Below, piece by piece: positions 22,264 to 33,748 of a DNA stretch of 64,000 nucleotides; position 1 is the stretch's first letter, and every line of letters begins with the position of its first letter. The notes below the pieces were generated by a model. The model ran no database searches. It was not told the origin of the DNA and saw only the letters and a program-made list of their open reading frames with translations. Where the stretch lies: positions 1,240,001 to 1,304,000 of the forward strand of contig CP124755.1 of NCBI GenBank assembly GCA_029972135.1, given 5' to 3'. Source of the DNA: Candidatus Thiocaldithrix dubininis (GTDB lineage Bacteria > Pseudomonadota > Gammaproteobacteria > Thiotrichales > Thiotrichaceae). The position numbers and the translations under genes were made by a program.

Positions 22264-23433
22264 ATGAATTTACACGAATATCAGGCTAAGGCAGTATTTA
22301 GCCAATACGGTTTGCCTGTGCCTAAGGGCGTTGTTGCTACGACCGCATCTCAAGCGGAAGAAGGTGCTAGAACGTTAAGCACTCCCAAAGTAGTGGTAAA
22401 GGCACAAGTACATGCAGGGGGGCGTGGTAAAGCGGGCGGTGTGAAGTTAGTCAGTTCACCTGCGGAAGCTGCTGAAGTTGCTGGCAAATTGTTAGGTACA
22501 CATTTAGTTACTTATCAAACAGATAAAAATGGTCAGCCTGTTAATTCAGTCTTAGTCGAAGAAACTTGTAATATTGCACGTGAATTGTATTTAGGTGCAG
22601 TGGTAGATCGTAGCAGCCGTCGCGTTGTGATTATGGCGTCTACTGAAGGTGGTATGGAAATTGAGAAAGTAGCTCATGATACCCCTGAAAAAATTCTGAA
22701 AGTAACCATGGACCCGCTGGTCGGTATTATGCCTTACCAAGCACGTGAATTGAGCTTTGGTTTAGGCTTAGATGCTAATCAAATGAAGCAATTCACTAAT
22801 CTATTGGTTAATTTCGGCAAAATGTTCGTTGAAAAAGACTTGTCTTTAGTCGAAGTCAACCCATTAGTCGTAACCGCAGAAGGCAATTTGCTGTGCTTAG
22901 ACGGTAAAGTAAACGTCGACGGCAATGCCTTATATCGCCAACCTGAATTAGTTGCGATGCGCGATAAATCACAAGAAGATGCGCGCGAGATCGAAGCGTC
23001 TGAATGGGATTTAAACTACGTTTCACTAGAAGGCAACATTGGTTGTTTAGTGAACGGTGCAGGTTTAGCAATGGCAACGATGGACATTATTAAATTGTCT
23101 GGCGGTCAACCGGCTAACTTCTTAGACGTAGGCGGTGGCGCGACGGCTGAGCGCGTGGCTGCTGCGTTCAAAATCATTTTATCGGATGCCGCAGTTAAAG
23201 GTATTTTAGTCAATATCTTTGGCGGTATCGTACGTTGTGACTTAATCGCTGAGGGCATTATCAAAGCGGTTGAGCAAGTTAAAGTATCAGTGCCTGTTGT
23301 AGTGCGCTTGGAAGGCAATAACGCCGAAAAAGGTGCAGAGCTGTTAAATAACAGTGGTTTGTCTGTAATTGCTGCCAATGACCTTGGTGATGCTGCCCGT
23401 AAAATCGTTGCTGCTGTAGGAGGTGCTGCGTGA
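22264..23433 (+). CDS. sucC: Succinyl-CoA synthetase beta subunit
   Basis: A 389-residue ATP-grasp subunit that binds nucleotide and, with SucD, converts succinyl-CoA to succinate with substrate-level phosphorylation. It starts [20 protein letters not shown] and has the ATP-grasp motif [18 protein letters not shown]. The later FLDVGGGA and [10 protein letters not shown] (the power-helix region) are intact. The length equals the usual size. It overlaps sucD by four bases in GTGA, so the 1:1 subunits are probably translationally coupled. Confidence 0.97.
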   Translation: MNLHEYQAKAVFSQYGLPVPKGVVATTASQAEEGARTLSTPKVVVKAQVHAGGRGKAGGVKLVSSPAEAAEVAGKLLGTHLVTYQTDKNGQPVNSVLVEETCNIARELYLGAVVDRSSRRVVIMASTEGGMEIEKVAHDTPEKILKVTMDPLVGIMPYQARELSFGLGLDANQMKQFTNLLVNFGKMFVEKDLSLVEVNPLVVTAEGNLLCLDGKVNVDGNALYRQPELVAMRDKSQEDAREIEASEWDLNYVSLEGNIGCLVNGAGLAMATMDIIKLSGGQPANFLDVGGGATAERVAAAFKIILSDAAVKGILVNIFGGIVRCDLIAEGIIKAVEQVKVSVPVVVRLEGNNAEKGAELLNNSGLSVIAANDLGDAARKIVAAVGGAA

Positions 23434-24302
23434 GCGTTTTAATTAATAAAGATACTAAAGTTCTGTGCCAAGGTTTTACTGGTAAGCAAGGTACATTCCA
23501 CTCTGAACAAGCGATTGCATACGGCACTAAAATGGTCGGCGGTACATCGCCGGGTAAAGGCGGTACAACGCATTTGGGTTTGCCTGTTTTCAATACCATG
23601 AAAGAAGCAGTGGCTGCGACGGGCGCCGATGCCTCTGTTATCTACGTACCCGCACCTTTCTGTAAAGACTCTATTATTGAAGCAGCAGAATCAGGTGTTA
23701 AATTAATCGTTTGTATTACTGAAGGCATTCCAGTGATGGATATGCTGGAAGCTAAAATGGTTGTAGACAGCTTAGGCGTACGTTTAATTGGACCGAACTG
23801 TCCGGGCGTCATTACACCGGGTGAATGCAAAATCGGTATTATGCCGGGTTCTATTCATAAACCGGGTAAAGTAGGTATTGTGTCTCGTTCAGGTACGCTG
23901 ACTTATGAAGCGGTTAAACAAACCAACGAATGGGGTCAAAGTACTTGTATTGGTATTGGTGGTGACCCAATTCCGGGTACTAACTTTATTGATGCACTAA
24001 AAATGTTCCAAAACGATCCACAAACAGAAGTCATTCTGATGTGTGGAGAAATCGGGGGTTCAGCAGAAGAAGAAGCGGCGGCTTATATTAAAGCCAATGT
24101 TACAAAACCAGTAGCGGCTTATATCGCAGGTGTTACAGCACCAAAAGGTAAGCGTATGGGTCATGCTGGTGCGATTATTGCAGGTGGCAAAGGGACTGCC
24201 GATGAGAAATTTGCTGCACTAGAAGCAGCAGGCGTAATCACCATCCGTTCTCCCGCAGAAATGGGTAAAGGTGTTGCTGCTGCATTTGCAAAACTCGCGT
24301 AA
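23430..24302 (+). CDS. sucD: Succinyl-CoA synthetase alpha subunit
   Basis: A 290-residue CoA-binding subunit that carries the phosphohistidine intermediate. The active His is in [18 protein letters not shown]. The CoA-binding region [15 protein letters not shown] and the conserved [15 protein letters not shown] are intact. The start is GTG at 23430, overlapping the end of sucC, with GTAGGAGG shortly upstream. gltA follows after 71 bases. Confidence 0.97.
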   Translation: MSVLINKDTKVLCQGFTGKQGTFHSEQAIAYGTKMVGGTSPGKGGTTHLGLPVFNTMKEAVAATGADASVIYVPAPFCKDSIIEAAESGVKLIVCITEGIPVMDMLEAKMVVDSLGVRLIGPNCPGVITPGECKIGIMPGSIHKPGKVGIVSRSGTLTYEAVKQTNEWGQSTCIGIGGDPIPGTNFIDALKMFQNDPQTEVILMCGEIGGSAEEEAAAYIKANVTKPVAAYIAGVTAPKGKRMGHAGAIIAGGKGTADEKFAALEAAGVITIRSPAEMGKGVAAAFAKLA

Positions 24303-24373
24303 GCGCGAGTTTTCTTGGGGCTTAAAGTTCTAGTTTGATAACCCTTTTATGATCCTTGTTATGGAGTGCCTTC

Positions 24374-25678
24374 ATGACCAAACAGACTGTTACCATTACT
24401 GATAATGCAACGGGCAAACAGGTCGAGCTGGATTTATTGTCCCCTACCATTGGGCCTAAAGCCATCGATATTCGTAAGCTACACAAAGAGCTTGGCTACT
24501 TTACCTATGACCCCGGTTTTATGGCAACAGCAAGTTGCTCCAGTAAGATTACCTATTTAGATGGGGATCAAGGCACTCTGCTTTACCGTGGTTATCCGAT
24601 TGAGCAGTTAGCAGAGCATAGTACGTTTTTAGAAGTTTGCTATTTATTATTAAATGGCGACTTACCTAAAGCGGGCGACATGGAAGATTTTGAGCGTATT
24701 ATTACACGCCATACTTTACTACATGACCAAGTGCAAGGGTTCTATCGTGGTTTCCGTCGGGATGCTCACCCTATGGCAACCATGGTGGGTGTAGTAGGTG
24801 CGTTATCCGCATTCTATCACGATGATTTAAATATTCATGACCCAGACCAACGTAAACGTTCAGCACATCGTTTAATTGCAAAAATGCCAACGATTGCCGC
24901 GTGGAGTTACCGTTACTCAATGGGCTTGCCGTTCAACTATCCGCAGAATCGCTTGAAATATGCAGAAGACTTTCTGCATTTGATGTTCGCGGTGCCAACT
25001 GAACCGTATGTGGTTGATCCGTTAATGGCACGCGCCTTAGATGTTATTATGATTCTACACGCGGATCACGAGCAAAATGCTTCAACCTCAACGGTACGTT
25101 TAGCCGGTTCTTCGGAAGCTAACCCGTTTGCAGCAGTCGCGGCAGGTATTGCTTCTTTATGGGGACCTGCGCACGGCGGAGCCAACGAAGCGGTTATCAA
25201 TATGTTGCGTGAAATCGAGCGTTCTGGCTTGCCATTATCGCATTGGATTGCCCGCGCTAAAGACAAAAATGACCGTTTCCGCTTAATGGGCTTTGGTCAT
25301 CGTGTTTATAAAAATTACGACCCACGCGCAAAAATTATTCGTACTTTAGCCAATGATATTTTGGATCGTTTACCGCCGGGTAACCCGAACCAAAAATTGT
25401 TTGATATTGCACGCGAATTAGAACAAGTTGCGTTAAATGATGATTACTTCAAAGCACGTAACTTGTATCCAAATGTGGACTTCTACTCAGGCGTTATCTT
25501 CTTGAGTATGGGGATTCCAGTCTCAATGTTTACCGTTATGTTCGCATTAGCGCGTACTATCGGCTGGATTTCACAATGGAACGAAATGATGGGCGACGAA
25601 GAAAACCGTATCGGTCGTCCACGTCAGATCTACATGGGCGAAACTCGCCGTGATTACGTGCCTGTAAGTCAACGTTAA
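24374..25678 (+). CDS. gltA: Type II citrate synthase
   Basis: A 434-residue hexameric-type citrate synthase that condenses oxaloacetate with acetyl-CoA. I prefer the ATG at 24374, which has GGAG 7 bases before it. An N-terminal domain typical of type II enzymes is present ([26 protein letters not shown]). The catalytic histidines lie in [10 protein letters not shown] and [14 protein letters not shown], and the conserved active-site Asp is in PNVDFYSGV. Placement between sucCD and acnB puts TCA entry and the citrate-isocitrate step in one region. A strong terminator follows. Confidence 0.97.
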   Translation: MTKQTVTITDNATGKQVELDLLSPTIGPKAIDIRKLHKELGYFTYDPGFMATASCSSKITYLDGDQGTLLYRGYPIEQLAEHSTFLEVCYLLLNGDLPKAGDMEDFERIITRHTLLHDQVQGFYRGFRRDAHPMATMVGVVGALSAFYHDDLNIHDPDQRKRSAHRLIAKMPTIAAWSYRYSMGLPFNYPQNRLKYAEDFLHLMFAVPTEPYVVDPLMARALDVIMILHADHEQNASTSTVRLAGSSEANPFAAVAAGIASLWGPAHGGANEAVINMLREIERSGLPLSHWIARAKDKNDRFRLMGFGHRVYKNYDPRAKIIRTLANDILDRLPPGNPNQKLFDIARELEQVALNDDYFKARNLYPNVDFYSGVIFLSMGIPVSMFTVMFALARTIGWISQWNEMMGDEENRIGRPRQIYMGETRRDYVPVSQR

Positions 25679-25703
25679 TCATCACTAGCAGCTAGCGAGA
25701 TCA

Positions 25704-25742
25704 GGGTAAATGCAGCTTTGCATTTACCCGTATTGTTTTTTT
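25704..25742 (+). terminator. Strong intrinsic terminator after gltA
   Basis: GGGTAAATGC at 25704-25713 and GCATTTACCC at 25720-25729, perfect 10-bp stem with a 6-base loop, followed by GTATTG and seven T. acnB therefore needs a promoter of its own or read-through. Confidence 0.9.
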
Positions 25743-25758
25743 GAGGAGATATACTGTT

Positions 25759-28362
25759 ATGTTGCAAGAATATCGCAAACACGTGGAAGAGCGTGCCGCG
25801 CAAGGTGTTCCACCTAAACCATTAGATGCGTCACAAACCGCCGCTTTGGTTGAGTTACTGAAAAACCCTCCTGCTGGTGAAGAAGCCTTCTTAGTTGATT
25901 TATTAGAAAATCGCGTACCAGCAGGCGTAGATGAAGCAGCTTATGTAAAAGCAGCGTTCTTAGCGGATGTGGCTAATGGCAAAGTCGTTTGTAACTTAGT
26001 TAGCCCTATTCGTGCAGTTGAAATCTTAGGCATGATGTTAGGTGGCTATAACGTACAACCGTTAATCGCTGCGTTAGATAATGCGGATACTGCGGAAGCT
26101 GCGGCTAAAGCTTTATCAAATACTTTATTAATGTTCGACGCGTTCCATGACGTTGCGGAAAAAGCTAAAGCAGGTAATGCAGCCGCCAAACAAGTGATGG
26201 AATCATGGGCAGCAGGTGAATGGTTCACTTCTCGTCCAGAAGTTGCTGAAAAAATTACCGTTACTGTGTTTAAAGTACCGGGCGAAACCAACACTGACGA
26301 CTTGTCTCCTGCGCCTGATGCTTGGTCTCGTCCAGACATCCCATTACACGCAAATGCTATGTTAAAAATGCCGCGTGACGGCATCGAGCCGGTACAACCG
26401 GGTTCAGTCGGTCCTTTAAAACAAATCGAAGCGGTTAAAGCCAAAGGCTTCCCAGTCGCTTACGTCGGTGACGTAGTAGGCACAGGTTCTTCACGTAAAT
26501 CAGCCACCAACTCTGTATTATGGTTCTTCGGCGACGATATGCCGGGTATTCCAAATAAACGTGCGGGTGGTTACTGTTTCGGTGGCAAAATTGCGCCTAT
26601 CTTCTTCAATACAATGGAAGATGCGGGTGCACTGCCTATCGAAATGGACGTTTCCAAAATGGAAATGGGCGACGTGATTGACGTATACCCTTATCAAGGT
26701 GTTGTGAAACGTCACGGTACTGACGAAGTTATTTCTAACTTCGGTTTAAAAACGCAAGTACTGTTAGACGAAGCTCGTGCAGGCGGTCGTATTAACTTAA
26801 TCATCGGTCGTGGTTTAACCAATAAAGCCCGTGAAGCATTAGGTTTAGGCGCATCTGACTTATTCCGTTCACCTGAACAACCGGCTGATACGGGCAAAGG
26901 TTATACCTTAGCGCAAAAAATGGTGGGTAAAGCCTGTGGTTTACCGGGTGTTCGCCCCGGTATGTACTGTGAACCAAAAATGACGACAGTCGGTTCTCAA
27001 GATACTACAGGGCCTATGACCCGTGACGAATTGAAAGATTTGGCATGCTTAGGCTTCTCAGCTGATCTCGTTATGCAATCTTTCTGTCATACTGCGGCTT
27101 ATCCAAAACCAGTTGACGTCGTAACGCATCATACGTTACCTGACTTCATTATGACTCGGGGTGGCGTATCGTTGCGTCCGGGTGACGGCGTTATCCACTC
27201 TTGGTTAAACCGTATGTTATTGCCTGATACTGTCGGTACAGGTGGTGACTCTCATACGCGTTTCCCTATTGGTATTTCATTCCCAGCCGGTTCTGGCTTA
27301 GTCGCATTCGCTGCGGCGACGGGCGTTATGCCATTAGACATGCCTGAGTCTGTATTAGTCCGTTTCAGCGGTAAAATGCAACCCGGCATTACCTTACGTG
27401 ACCTCGTACACGCCATCCCACACAAAGCCATTGAAATGGGTTTGTTAACGGTTGAGAAAAAAGGTAAGAAAAACGTATTCAATGGTACTGTGCTCGAAAT
27501 CGAAGGGTTAGATCACTTAACCGTTGAACAAGCGTTTGAATTGTCTGATGCATCCGCTGAGCGTTCAGCTGCAGGCTGTACCGTTACGTTGTCTGAAGAA
27601 TCGGTTGCAGAGTACTTACGTTCTAACATCGTCATGCTGAAATGGATGATTTCACAAGGCTATGGCGACAAACGCACGATTGAACGTCGTATCCAAGCGA
27701 TGGAAGCATGGTTAGCTAACCCAAGCTTAATGCGTGCCGACAAGGATGCAGAATACGCGGCTGTGATCGAAATCAATATGGACGAGATCAAAGAGCCAAT
27801 CGTTTGCGCACCAAATGACCCAGATGACGCTCGTTTACTGTCTAGTGTTGCCGGTCGCAAAGTTGATGAAGTCTTCATCGGCTCTTGTATGACTAACATC
27901 GGTCACTTCCGCGCCGCCGGTAAATTGTTGAAAGCCGCTAACAAGCAAATCCCAACCCGTATGTGGATTGCACCGCCTACCAAAATGGATGCTTCGCAAT
28001 TAAGCGATGAAGGTTACTACAACATTTACGGTAACGCGGGCGCACGTATGGAAATGCCGGGCTGTTCACTCTGCATGGGTAACCAAGCGCGTATCCAAGA
28101 AGGCTCAACGGCCGTTTCAACTTCAACCCGTAACTTCCCGAACCGTCTAGGCACTAACACTGACGTATTCTTAGCCTCTGCTGAGTTAGCGTCTGTGGCG
28201 GCAGTTATGGGTAAATTGCCAACGGTTGAAGAATATATGCAGTATGCGAATCAATTGAATAGCATGTCTGGCGACATTTACCGCTACCTGAACTTCGACA
28301 AAATGGAGAACTATCAGAAAGCGGCTGCTTCTATTGGTGACATTCCAGTCGTTGCAAAGTAA
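25759..28362 (+). CDS. acnB: Aconitate hydratase B
   Basis: An 867-residue AcnB that interconverts citrate and isocitrate through a [4Fe-4S] cluster. The order is that of AcnB: the N-terminal HEAT-like domain ([16 protein letters not shown]), then the swivel domain, then the catalytic core. Cluster ligands are in [11 protein letters not shown] and [17 protein letters not shown] lies 8 bases before the ATG at 25759, so I reject the TTG at 25741 that would lie inside the terminator T-tract. The length matches the usual 860-870. A terminator follows. Confidence 0.97.
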   Translation: MLQEYRKHVEERAAQGVPPKPLDASQTAALVELLKNPPAGEEAFLVDLLENRVPAGVDEAAYVKAAFLADVANGKVVCNLVSPIRAVEILGMMLGGYNVQPLIAALDNADTAEAAAKALSNTLLMFDAFHDVAEKAKAGNAAAKQVMESWAAGEWFTSRPEVAEKITVTVFKVPGETNTDDLSPAPDAWSRPDIPLHANAMLKMPRDGIEPVQPGSVGPLKQIEAVKAKGFPVAYVGDVVGTGSSRKSATNSVLWFFGDDMPGIPNKRAGGYCFGGKIAPIFFNTMEDAGALPIEMDVSKMEMGDVIDVYPYQGVVKRHGTDEVISNFGLKTQVLLDEARAGGRINLIIGRGLTNKAREALGLGASDLFRSPEQPADTGKGYTLAQKMVGKACGLPGVRPGMYCEPKMTTVGSQDTTGPMTRDELKDLACLGFSADLVMQSFCHTAAYPKPVDVVTHHTLPDFIMTRGGVSLRPGDGVIHSWLNRMLLPDTVGTGGDSHTRFPIGISFPAGSGLVAFAAATGVMPLDMPESVLVRFSGKMQPGITLRDLVHAIPHKAIEMGLLTVEKKGKKNVFNGTVLEIEGLDHLTVEQAFELSDASAERSAAGCTVTLSEESVAEYLRSNIVMLKWMISQGYGDKRTIERRIQAMEAWLANPSLMRADKDAEYAAVIEINMDEIKEPIVCAPNDPDDARLLSSVAGRKVDEVFIGSCMTNIGHFRAAGKLLKAANKQIPTRMWIAPPTKMDASQLSDEGYYNIYGNAGARMEMPGCSLCMGNQARIQEGSTAVSTSTRNFPNRLGTNTDVFLASAELASVAAVMGKLPTVEEYMQYANQLNSMSGDIYRYLNFDKMENYQKAAASIGDIPVVAK

Positions 28363-28390
28363 TTATTTAAACCTTTGGTTTAAGTAAGGA

Positions 28391-28416
28391 AGCCCCGCCT
28401 TGTGCGGGGTTTTTTA
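28391..28416 (+). terminator. Intrinsic terminator after acnB
   Basis: AGCCCCGC, loop CTTGT, then GCGGGG and six T. A classical factor-independent terminator. Confidence 0.92.
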
Positions 28417-28501
28417 TTGTCTAAAAATAATTTATTTATTTTATAGCAAACCTGCTAGTTTCTATAGAACAACAAAAGTGTGTGTAGTAGGGAGTATTGT
28501 T

Positions 28502-28864
28502 ATGAAAACGCGGTTATTTACGGGTTTAGGTTTGGTATTAGCGTTAACTGCTGTGCAAGCAGTACAAGCGCAAGACTGGCGGGTAGGTGCAGAGGGACGT
28601 GAGGTTAATTGTTCATTGCAGGTCAAAGGCAAAACTTATCTGAAGGGTACGTGCAAATACAATGCAGATAAGGATGGCTCATTTCGTTTATGCGGCAATC
28701 AATACTTTGTGTATTTGAATACGTTTGGGGATGGAACAGCGGGCGCATCATGGAATGCCACACCGGATAGTTCCCATGCGCAAGCCTTGTTGGGCGAAGA
28801 CTTTAAACAACAAGGCGGTTGCTGGGTGGGTAAGCAAGCTAAAATTTGTGCGTGGAATAAATAA
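28502..28864 (+). CDS. Small secreted protein, unknown
   Basis: 120 residues from the ATG at 28502, which has GGGAG about 8 bases before it; the upstream in-frame start would begin inside the acnB terminator. A signal peptide (MKTRLFTGLGLVLALTAVQAVQA) is followed by a compact domain with cysteines in REVNCSLQV, KGTCKYNAD, FRLCGNQYFV, GGCWVG and AKICAWNK, likely disulfide-bonded in the periplasm. I do not recognise the family. It stands alone between the acnB terminator and a convergent kinase gene. Confidence 0.65.
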   Translation: MKTRLFTGLGLVLALTAVQAVQAQDWRVGAEGREVNCSLQVKGKTYLKGTCKYNADKDGSFRLCGNQYFVYLNTFGDGTAGASWNATPDSSHAQALLGEDFKQQGGCWVGKQAKICAWNK

Positions 28865-28879
28865 ATCGTACTGTCTAAC

Positions 28880-30700
28880 TTAATAGCTCGCTTCAAGCAA
28901 ACAATGTGATAGGGTTTGCAGTAATTCGTCTGGCTTAAAGGGCTTGGCAATATGCGCGTTCATACCCACTTTAAAACAACGCTCTTTGTCTTCTGGCATG
29001 GCATTGGCCGTTAAGGCGATGATCGGCAGGTTGCAAAAGCGGGTTTGAGCGCGTAATTTTTCAGTGGCGGCGTAGCCATCCATTATTGGCATTTGAATAT
29101 CCATTAAAATGGCATGATATAAGGTGTCGTCAGTCGTTGAAGTCAGCTTATCTAAGCCCTCTTGCCCATTCATAGCGCAATCCACAATAACACCTTGTTG
29201 TAACAAGATTTCCTTAGCGATGATTTGATTAATCGGGTTGTCTTCTACGATTAACACACGTTTGCTTTGTAGACTGTAGTTCTTGATGGCTTGTGTTGGG
29301 CTACAAGGCGTTGTGGCGGAAAGCGTGGGGGCATGTGTTAAACTTAAGCTACACATAAAACAAGAACCGCGCCCCAATTCACTCGTTACCTGAATTGTGC
29401 CGTGCATTAATTCCACTAAACGTTTCACGATGCTTAACCCTAAACCTGTGCCACCGTAACGCCGAGTACTGGAATTATCCGCTTGGTAAAACTCTTCGAA
29501 TAAGGTATCTAGCGTGTGTGCAGTCATGCCAATACCGGTATCTTCTACCGAAAACTGTAATTCACAAGCGTGTGCACTGCGTTTTAATTCCCGAATACGC
29601 AATAGCACATGACCTTTGTCAGTAAATTTAATGCCATTGGTCAGCAGATTTACCAAGATTTGCTCTAAACGCAGTGGGTCGCCAATAAAGCTACCGCATT
29701 CGCTCATTAACTTTTCATTATCAATTTCTAAGCACAATTCTAAGCCTTTATCAGCGGCTTGCTGGCGCACTAAGGCTAATGCATGATTGGCAACCTGTTC
29801 TAGTTGAAAACGAGTTTGTTGGAGTTCTAATTTGCCTGCTTCAATTTTCGAGAAATCCAGAATGTCATTGATGATTCTTAATAATGATTGCGCCGCATGC
29901 TGGATTTGCATCACATAGTCATGCTGCCGCTGATTTAAAGAGGTATTGAGGGCTAAATGGGTCATGCCAATAATCGCATTCATTGGCGTGCGAATTTCAT
30001 GGCTCATATTTGCTAAAAATAAGCTTTTAGCCTTACTGGCTTCTTCCGCTTTGGCTGCCATTGCTAAGGAATGTGCGGTGGCTTGTTCTAATTTTAAATT
30101 GGTTTCATACAGGGTGACTTGCGAGCGATGTCGCATAATAGCCGCTCCCAGTGATGCAGCTAATGAGGTCAAAATAGCTTTATCTTCGGCTGTCCACGGA
30201 TAATTCACCCGACAGTTATCAAACCCCACGAAACCCCAATATTGCCCCGCAACATGAATAGGCACGACCATTAAGGATACAATTTCTTGTGGTTCTAAAA
30301 TTGAGCGTTCCGTTTCAGGAAATGTGGCCACTAAACCAGAAACGGTTTGATGATTCGTTAATAATGCCATCCAGCGTGGAAATAACTCATCCACAGGGAG
30401 ATTTTGTAAATCCGGATTATCAATTTGTACACTAATATGATCGCGTACCCATTCATAACGTTGACTGGCTAAATTTGCTCCGGTACGTGTATCAATATGG
30501 TTCTCGAATAAATAAACTCTATCTTGCCCCGTTGCATGTCCTACCGTTTCCAACGCTACTTGTACTGCACTATTAATATCAGGCTTCGATAATAACGCGT
30601 TAACCGCCATAGCCACGGCATGTAATAAAGGTTCACGTTGATGTAATAATTCTTCTGTTAAGGGGGCTATAGGCGAGGAAAATGCTAGGCTAGAATCCAT
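28880..30700 (-). CDS. Hybrid sensor histidine kinase (GAF, HisKA, HATPase, REC)
   Basis: A 606-residue protein without an obvious membrane segment, so probably cytoplasmic. A GAF domain covers about 25-195 ([37 protein letters not shown]). The phosphoacceptor His is near residue 233 in [16 protein letters not shown]. The ATP-binding domain has [16 protein letters not shown] (N box), VEDTGIGM (G1) and [16 protein letters not shown] (G2). A receiver domain with the acceptor Asp near 533 in [13 protein letters not shown] ends the protein. It lacks a histidine phosphotransfer domain, so a separate one is needed for a relay. The input ligand of the GAF domain is unknown. No partner regulator is next to it. 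Confidence 0.92.
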   Translation of the reverse strand: MDSSLAFSSPIAPLTEELLHQREPLLHAVAMAVNALLSKPDINSAVQVALETVGHATGQDRVYLFENHIDTRTGANLASQRYEWVRDHISVQIDNPDLQNLPVDELFPRWMALLTNHQTVSGLVATFPETERSILEPQEIVSLMVVPIHVAGQYWGFVGFDNCRVNYPWTAEDKAILTSLAASLGAAIMRHRSQVTLYETNLKLEQATAHSLAMAAKAEEASKAKSLFLANMSHEIRTPMNAIIGMTHLALNTSLNQRQHDYVMQIQHAAQSLLRIINDILDFSKIEAGKLELQQTRFQLEQVANHALALVRQQAADKGLELCLEIDNEKLMSECGSFIGDPLRLEQILVNLLTNGIKFTDKGHVLLRIRELKRSAHACELQFSVEDTGIGMTAHTLDTLFEEFYQADNSSTRRYGGTGLGLSIVKRLVELMHGTIQVTSELGRGSCFMCSLSLTHAPTLSATTPCSPTQAIKNYSLQSKRVLIVEDNPINQIIAKEILLQQGVIVDCAMNGQEGLDKLTSTTDDTLYHAILMDIQMPIMDGYAATEKLRAQTRFCNLPIIALTANAMPEDKERCFKVGMNAHIAKPFKPDELLQTLSHCLLEASY

Positions 30701-30940
30701 GTCGAACGCGACTCCAATGTTATTGTTAGCTATGTCATAGTGTTGGACTTACGCCACATAGCATAGCGGTAAAATTGGGCTGATAGCTATAAATTTTTGT
30801 TATTAAAGAACTAGGAAATTACCTAAGTATTGTGCGAAATGCTCTCATGAAATGACCATTTTCTTTTAGGCTTTATTGAGTATGACCAAACCGATTTTCT
30901 AAACTAGCACATAAACAATATCGGAAGTTAGGTAGCGTGT
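30701..30940. other. 240-base gap with no gene
   Basis: Between the divergent kinase gene and the short reading frame at 30941. I see no structured RNA, repeat or clear promoter boxes. Confidence 0.4.
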
Positions 30941-31075
30941 TTGTCGATTAAATTACTGATTTTTAAGTTGGGTTTGCTGTTATTGCTGAGTGCCTGTACT
31001 CAACCAGAACTTACGCAGCAAAATATGCCAGTTGTCGATTGTCAGGGGGCGTTGTCCCTGCCTCGATTTCGCTAA
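30941..31075 (+). CDS. Possible short lipoprotein or frameshifted leader before the phosphoesterase
   Basis: A TTG at 30941 with AGGT about 8 bases upstream opens a 44-residue frame. It encodes a signal with lipobox LSAC (LGLLLLLSAC, then TQPELTQQ) and ends at TAA 31073-31075. The next frame is open from 30990 and runs without a stop into the metallophosphoesterase. The two could be halves of one N-terminus broken by a one-base shift; a run of five G at 31044-31048 lies in the overlap. Alternatively this is a tiny independent lipoprotein or chance. Confidence 0.35.
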   Translation: MSIKLLIFKLGLLLLLSACTQPELTQQNMPVVDCQGALSLPRFR

Positions 31076-31178
31076 GTCCACTCATTACATTTGTCAGCAA
31101 CCCTTATTTTGTGCCGTAATACCTGCGCGATCCTTGGTCGCATCTGCCTTATTAGCATTAATTCAGCAGCAGGATGAA

Positions 31179-32009
31179 ATGAGCACAGAATCTACTTTAA
31201 TCTCTAATCCGTCGCCCGTGATCGCGCATATTTCCGATATTCATTTTGGGCGCGAAGAACCCGCTGTTATTGAAGGCTTATTAACCAGCTTACAGCGTTT
31301 AAACCCTGATTTAGTGGTGATTAGTGGTGATTTAACCCAACGTGCGACCGATGAGGAATACCGCAAAGGCGCAGACTTTCTGCAACGCCTAGCTTGGCCG
31401 CATATTATTATTCCGGGTAATCATGATTTATCTGCCACCCATTTAATTGAACGCTTTACAAGCCCTTGGGATAAATGGCAGCAATACATACAACCCGAAA
31501 CAGAACCTGTTTTACACGCCAAGGGTTACAGCCTAATCGGTGTGAATACGGCGCGGGCGGCGGGTTGGTATTTTGACTGGTCACGCGGGCAAATTAATCA
31601 AACGCAGGTGAAGCGAGTACAAGACACGCTGCAAGTTGTCCCAGCACAAAATTTACGAATCGTGATTGCCCACCATCCGTTTTGGTTACCTGAACAAGCT
31701 GAATATCGGGATGTTGTCAGCGGGCGTGATAAGGCAATTGCGGGGTTTAAACAAGCGAATGTCGATATGATTCTCAGCGGACATATCCACATGGCTTATA
31801 CGCATATTTTGCAAGGCATTATTGTTTCCCATGCCGGAACGACCTTTTCTAATCGCTTATTGGAAGGGCATCCCAATAGTTTTAACGTGATTCGCGGTAA
31901 TCGTAAACAGCTAACGATTGAATTTATGGAATGGAATGGTCAGCAATTCCAGCTTGTTGAACAACAAACTTTTACGAAAACCGGCGTTGGGTGGCAAAGT
32001 AGCCCTTAA
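31179..32009 (+). CDS. Calcineurin-like metallophosphoesterase
   Basis: A 276-residue protein from the ATG at 31179 (AGGA 4 bases upstream). All five phosphoesterase motifs are present in order: ISDIHFG, ISGDLTQ, PGNHD, IAHHP and SGHIH. These ligate two metal ions and identify the 3',5'-cyclic-nucleotide or DNA-repair exonuclease-like branch. The substrate cannot be told. The frame is open further upstream to 30990. A diacylglycerol kinase-like gene follows after 26 bases, so the two may share a transcript and a role in phospholipid or signalling chemistry. Confidence 0.85.
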   Translation: MSTESTLISNPSPVIAHISDIHFGREEPAVIEGLLTSLQRLNPDLVVISGDLTQRATDEEYRKGADFLQRLAWPHIIIPGNHDLSATHLIERFTSPWDKWQQYIQPETEPVLHAKGYSLIGVNTARAAGWYFDWSRGQINQTQVKRVQDTLQVVPAQNLRIVIAHHPFWLPEQAEYRDVVSGRDKAIAGFKQANVDMILSGHIHMAYTHILQGIIVSHAGTTFSNRLLEGHPNSFNVIRGNRKQLTIEFMEWNGQQFQLVEQQTFTKTGVGWQSSP

Positions 32010-32035
32010 TGCCGGAGCAGGATACTCATTAGTTT

Positions 32036-32926
32036 ATGTCGGATAACCCCACACCCACAGTACTTGCGAAATTACCCGTGTTTATCAACCCACAGTCGGG
32101 TTCAGCGGCAAGGCTACTGCCTTATTTGCGCCAACATCCGCGCTTATTAGTACACGAAGTCAACCCAAAACAATTAACTGAGCAACTGCGTACAGAAGTT
32201 GCCAAAGGCAGCCCTCGGGTATTAATTGCTGGTGGCGATGGCACATTAGGCTTGGCTGCTTCGGTCTTAGTAGGCACAAATACCGCAATGGCGGTGATAG
32301 CCGGAGGCACGCTTAATCATTTTGTTGGCAATTTAGGCTTACCCACTAGTGTTGAAGCTGCGGTGGAACTGGCGCTGAATAGCCCGAATACCACGCAAAT
32401 CGACGTCGGCTATGTGAATGAGCGCTTGTTTCTAAACACCAGTTCTGTCGGGATGTATGTACGCTTTGTGCGCACGCGCGAGCATCTAGAACGTTATATG
32501 AGTTATCGCATGGCTAGTATAGTTGCAGGTTTACGGCGTTTAATGCGGCTACGTTCTGCGCGGTTGTATGTTAACGGTGTCAAGTTGCGCTCGCCATTGG
32601 CTTTTATTGGCGTGCGCGAACGTGAACTCAGTTATCCAGTATTAGGACAAGCTTTGGATAAGGGGCAACACGGTTTGCATGTGATTGTGGTCAGAACGCA
32701 AAACCGTTGGGAGATGCTTAAACTCAGCTTTAATGCTATTTTTCGCGGTGTTAGCCCTTTAGCCAAAGCTAAACAAGTCGAAAATCGTGTAGTTGATAGC
32801 ATTACCATCGACAATCATTACCGCAAACAAGGTATTTACGTCGCCTTAGATGGTGAAATTGCCTTACTTAAAACGCCACTGTATTACCGTTATGAACGTG
32901 ATGTGTTAAAGGTGGTAGTGGCGTAA
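32036..32926 (+). CDS. Diacylglycerol kinase-family (DagK/LCB5) lipid kinase-like protein
   Basis: A 296-residue protein with a DAGK catalytic domain. The N-terminal VFINPQSGSAARLL and the nucleotide-binding loop LIAGGDGTLGLAASVLVG are the family hallmarks. The second domain carries IDVGYVNERLFLNTSSVGMYVRFV and VALDGEIALL at the C-terminus. Such proteins phosphorylate diacylglycerol, sphingoid bases or related lipids; the exact substrate is unknown. It follows the phosphoesterase and precedes the rhomboid gene by 48 bases, with possible co-transcription. Confidence 0.85.
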   Translation: MSDNPTPTVLAKLPVFINPQSGSAARLLPYLRQHPRLLVHEVNPKQLTEQLRTEVAKGSPRVLIAGGDGTLGLAASVLVGTNTAMAVIAGGTLNHFVGNLGLPTSVEAAVELALNSPNTTQIDVGYVNERLFLNTSSVGMYVRFVRTREHLERYMSYRMASIVAGLRRLMRLRSARLYVNGVKLRSPLAFIGVRERELSYPVLGQALDKGQHGLHVIVVRTQNRWEMLKLSFNAIFRGVSPLAKAKQVENRVVDSITIDNHYRKQGIYVALDGEIALLKTPLYYRYERDVLKVVVA

Positions 32927-32974
32927 GCTGTACTACACTCTAGGCATTATTATCTCATCCATGCAGGTTTGCCG

Positions 32975-33733
32975 TTGAATATCTTGAATAATAATCGTAC
33001 TCCTATTGTCACCTACAGCATTATTGTGTTGTGCGTGTTAGCTTACATTCCAGTGGCGTTAAATTTATTACCCAAGCCTGACCCGTTTGCTTTATATCTA
33101 CCTGAAAACCCGAACTTCCATTATTGGCAGTATTTAACCAGTATGTTTATGCATGCGGGTATTTTGCATTTATTGTTTAATATGTTTGGTTTGTGGATGT
33201 TTGGTGCACCGCTAGAAAAATTATGGGGTGGTGCGAAATTCTTAGCTTTTTATTTAATTTGTGGGATTGGCGCGGGTTTAATTTACAACTGGATTAATGA
33301 ATACCAGTTTCAGCAAATGACCCAAGAATTTATGAAATTGGGTTTAACCTCAGCGGATTTATCTCGCTTATTAAATGAGATGTTATATCCTACGAATATT
33401 CCCGGCTTTACTGAAAAAATGGCGGGTGACTATTACAGTTTGTATCACACTGAAACCGTGGGTGCATCGGGGGCGATTTATGGCGTATTGGTGGCATTTG
33501 CTTATTATTTCCCGAATTCAAAGTTGGCTTTAATTTTCTTCCCTGTGCCGATTCCAGCCAAGTATTTTGTACCCATTCTAATCGGCATTGATTTATTCTC
33601 AGGTGTAACCGGAGTCTCTATTTTTGGTGGCAATGTGGCGAATTTTGCACATGTGAGCGGAGCATTAGTCGGCTTGATTCTCGTGTTATTATTCGGGCGA
33701 GATTATAAGCGTGACGCCCCTAATTATAATTGA
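32975..33733 (+). CDS. Rhomboid-family intramembrane serine protease
   Basis: 252 residues from a TTG at 32975, chosen because GCAGG lies 7 bases before it; a TTG at 32969 is possible. Six or more membrane segments. Catalytic Ser is in the motif GASGAIYG and the His is in VANFAHVSGALVGLIL; the HAGILHLLFNMFGLWMFG segment matches the L1/TM2 region, with the conserved His and Asn. The loop of about 50 residues between TM segments (EYQFQQMTQEFMKLG and following) is longer than in GlpG and could be a substrate-access element. It is the last gene before convergent recJ. Confidence 0.88.
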   Translation: MNILNNNRTPIVTYSIIVLCVLAYIPVALNLLPKPDPFALYLPENPNFHYWQYLTSMFMHAGILHLLFNMFGLWMFGAPLEKLWGGAKFLAFYLICGIGAGLIYNWINEYQFQQMTQEFMKLGLTSADLSRLLNEMLYPTNIPGFTEKMAGDYYSLYHTETVGASGAIYGVLVAFAYYFPNSKLALIFFPVPIPAKYFVPILIGIDLFSGVTGVSIFGGNVANFAHVSGALVGLILVLLFGRDYKRDAPNYN

Positions 33734-33748
33734 GTAATTGTTTAAGCA

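Noticed and set aside
26046-26444. Minus-strand frame inside acnB
   Set aside because: Antisense to conserved AcnB sequence; no independent support.
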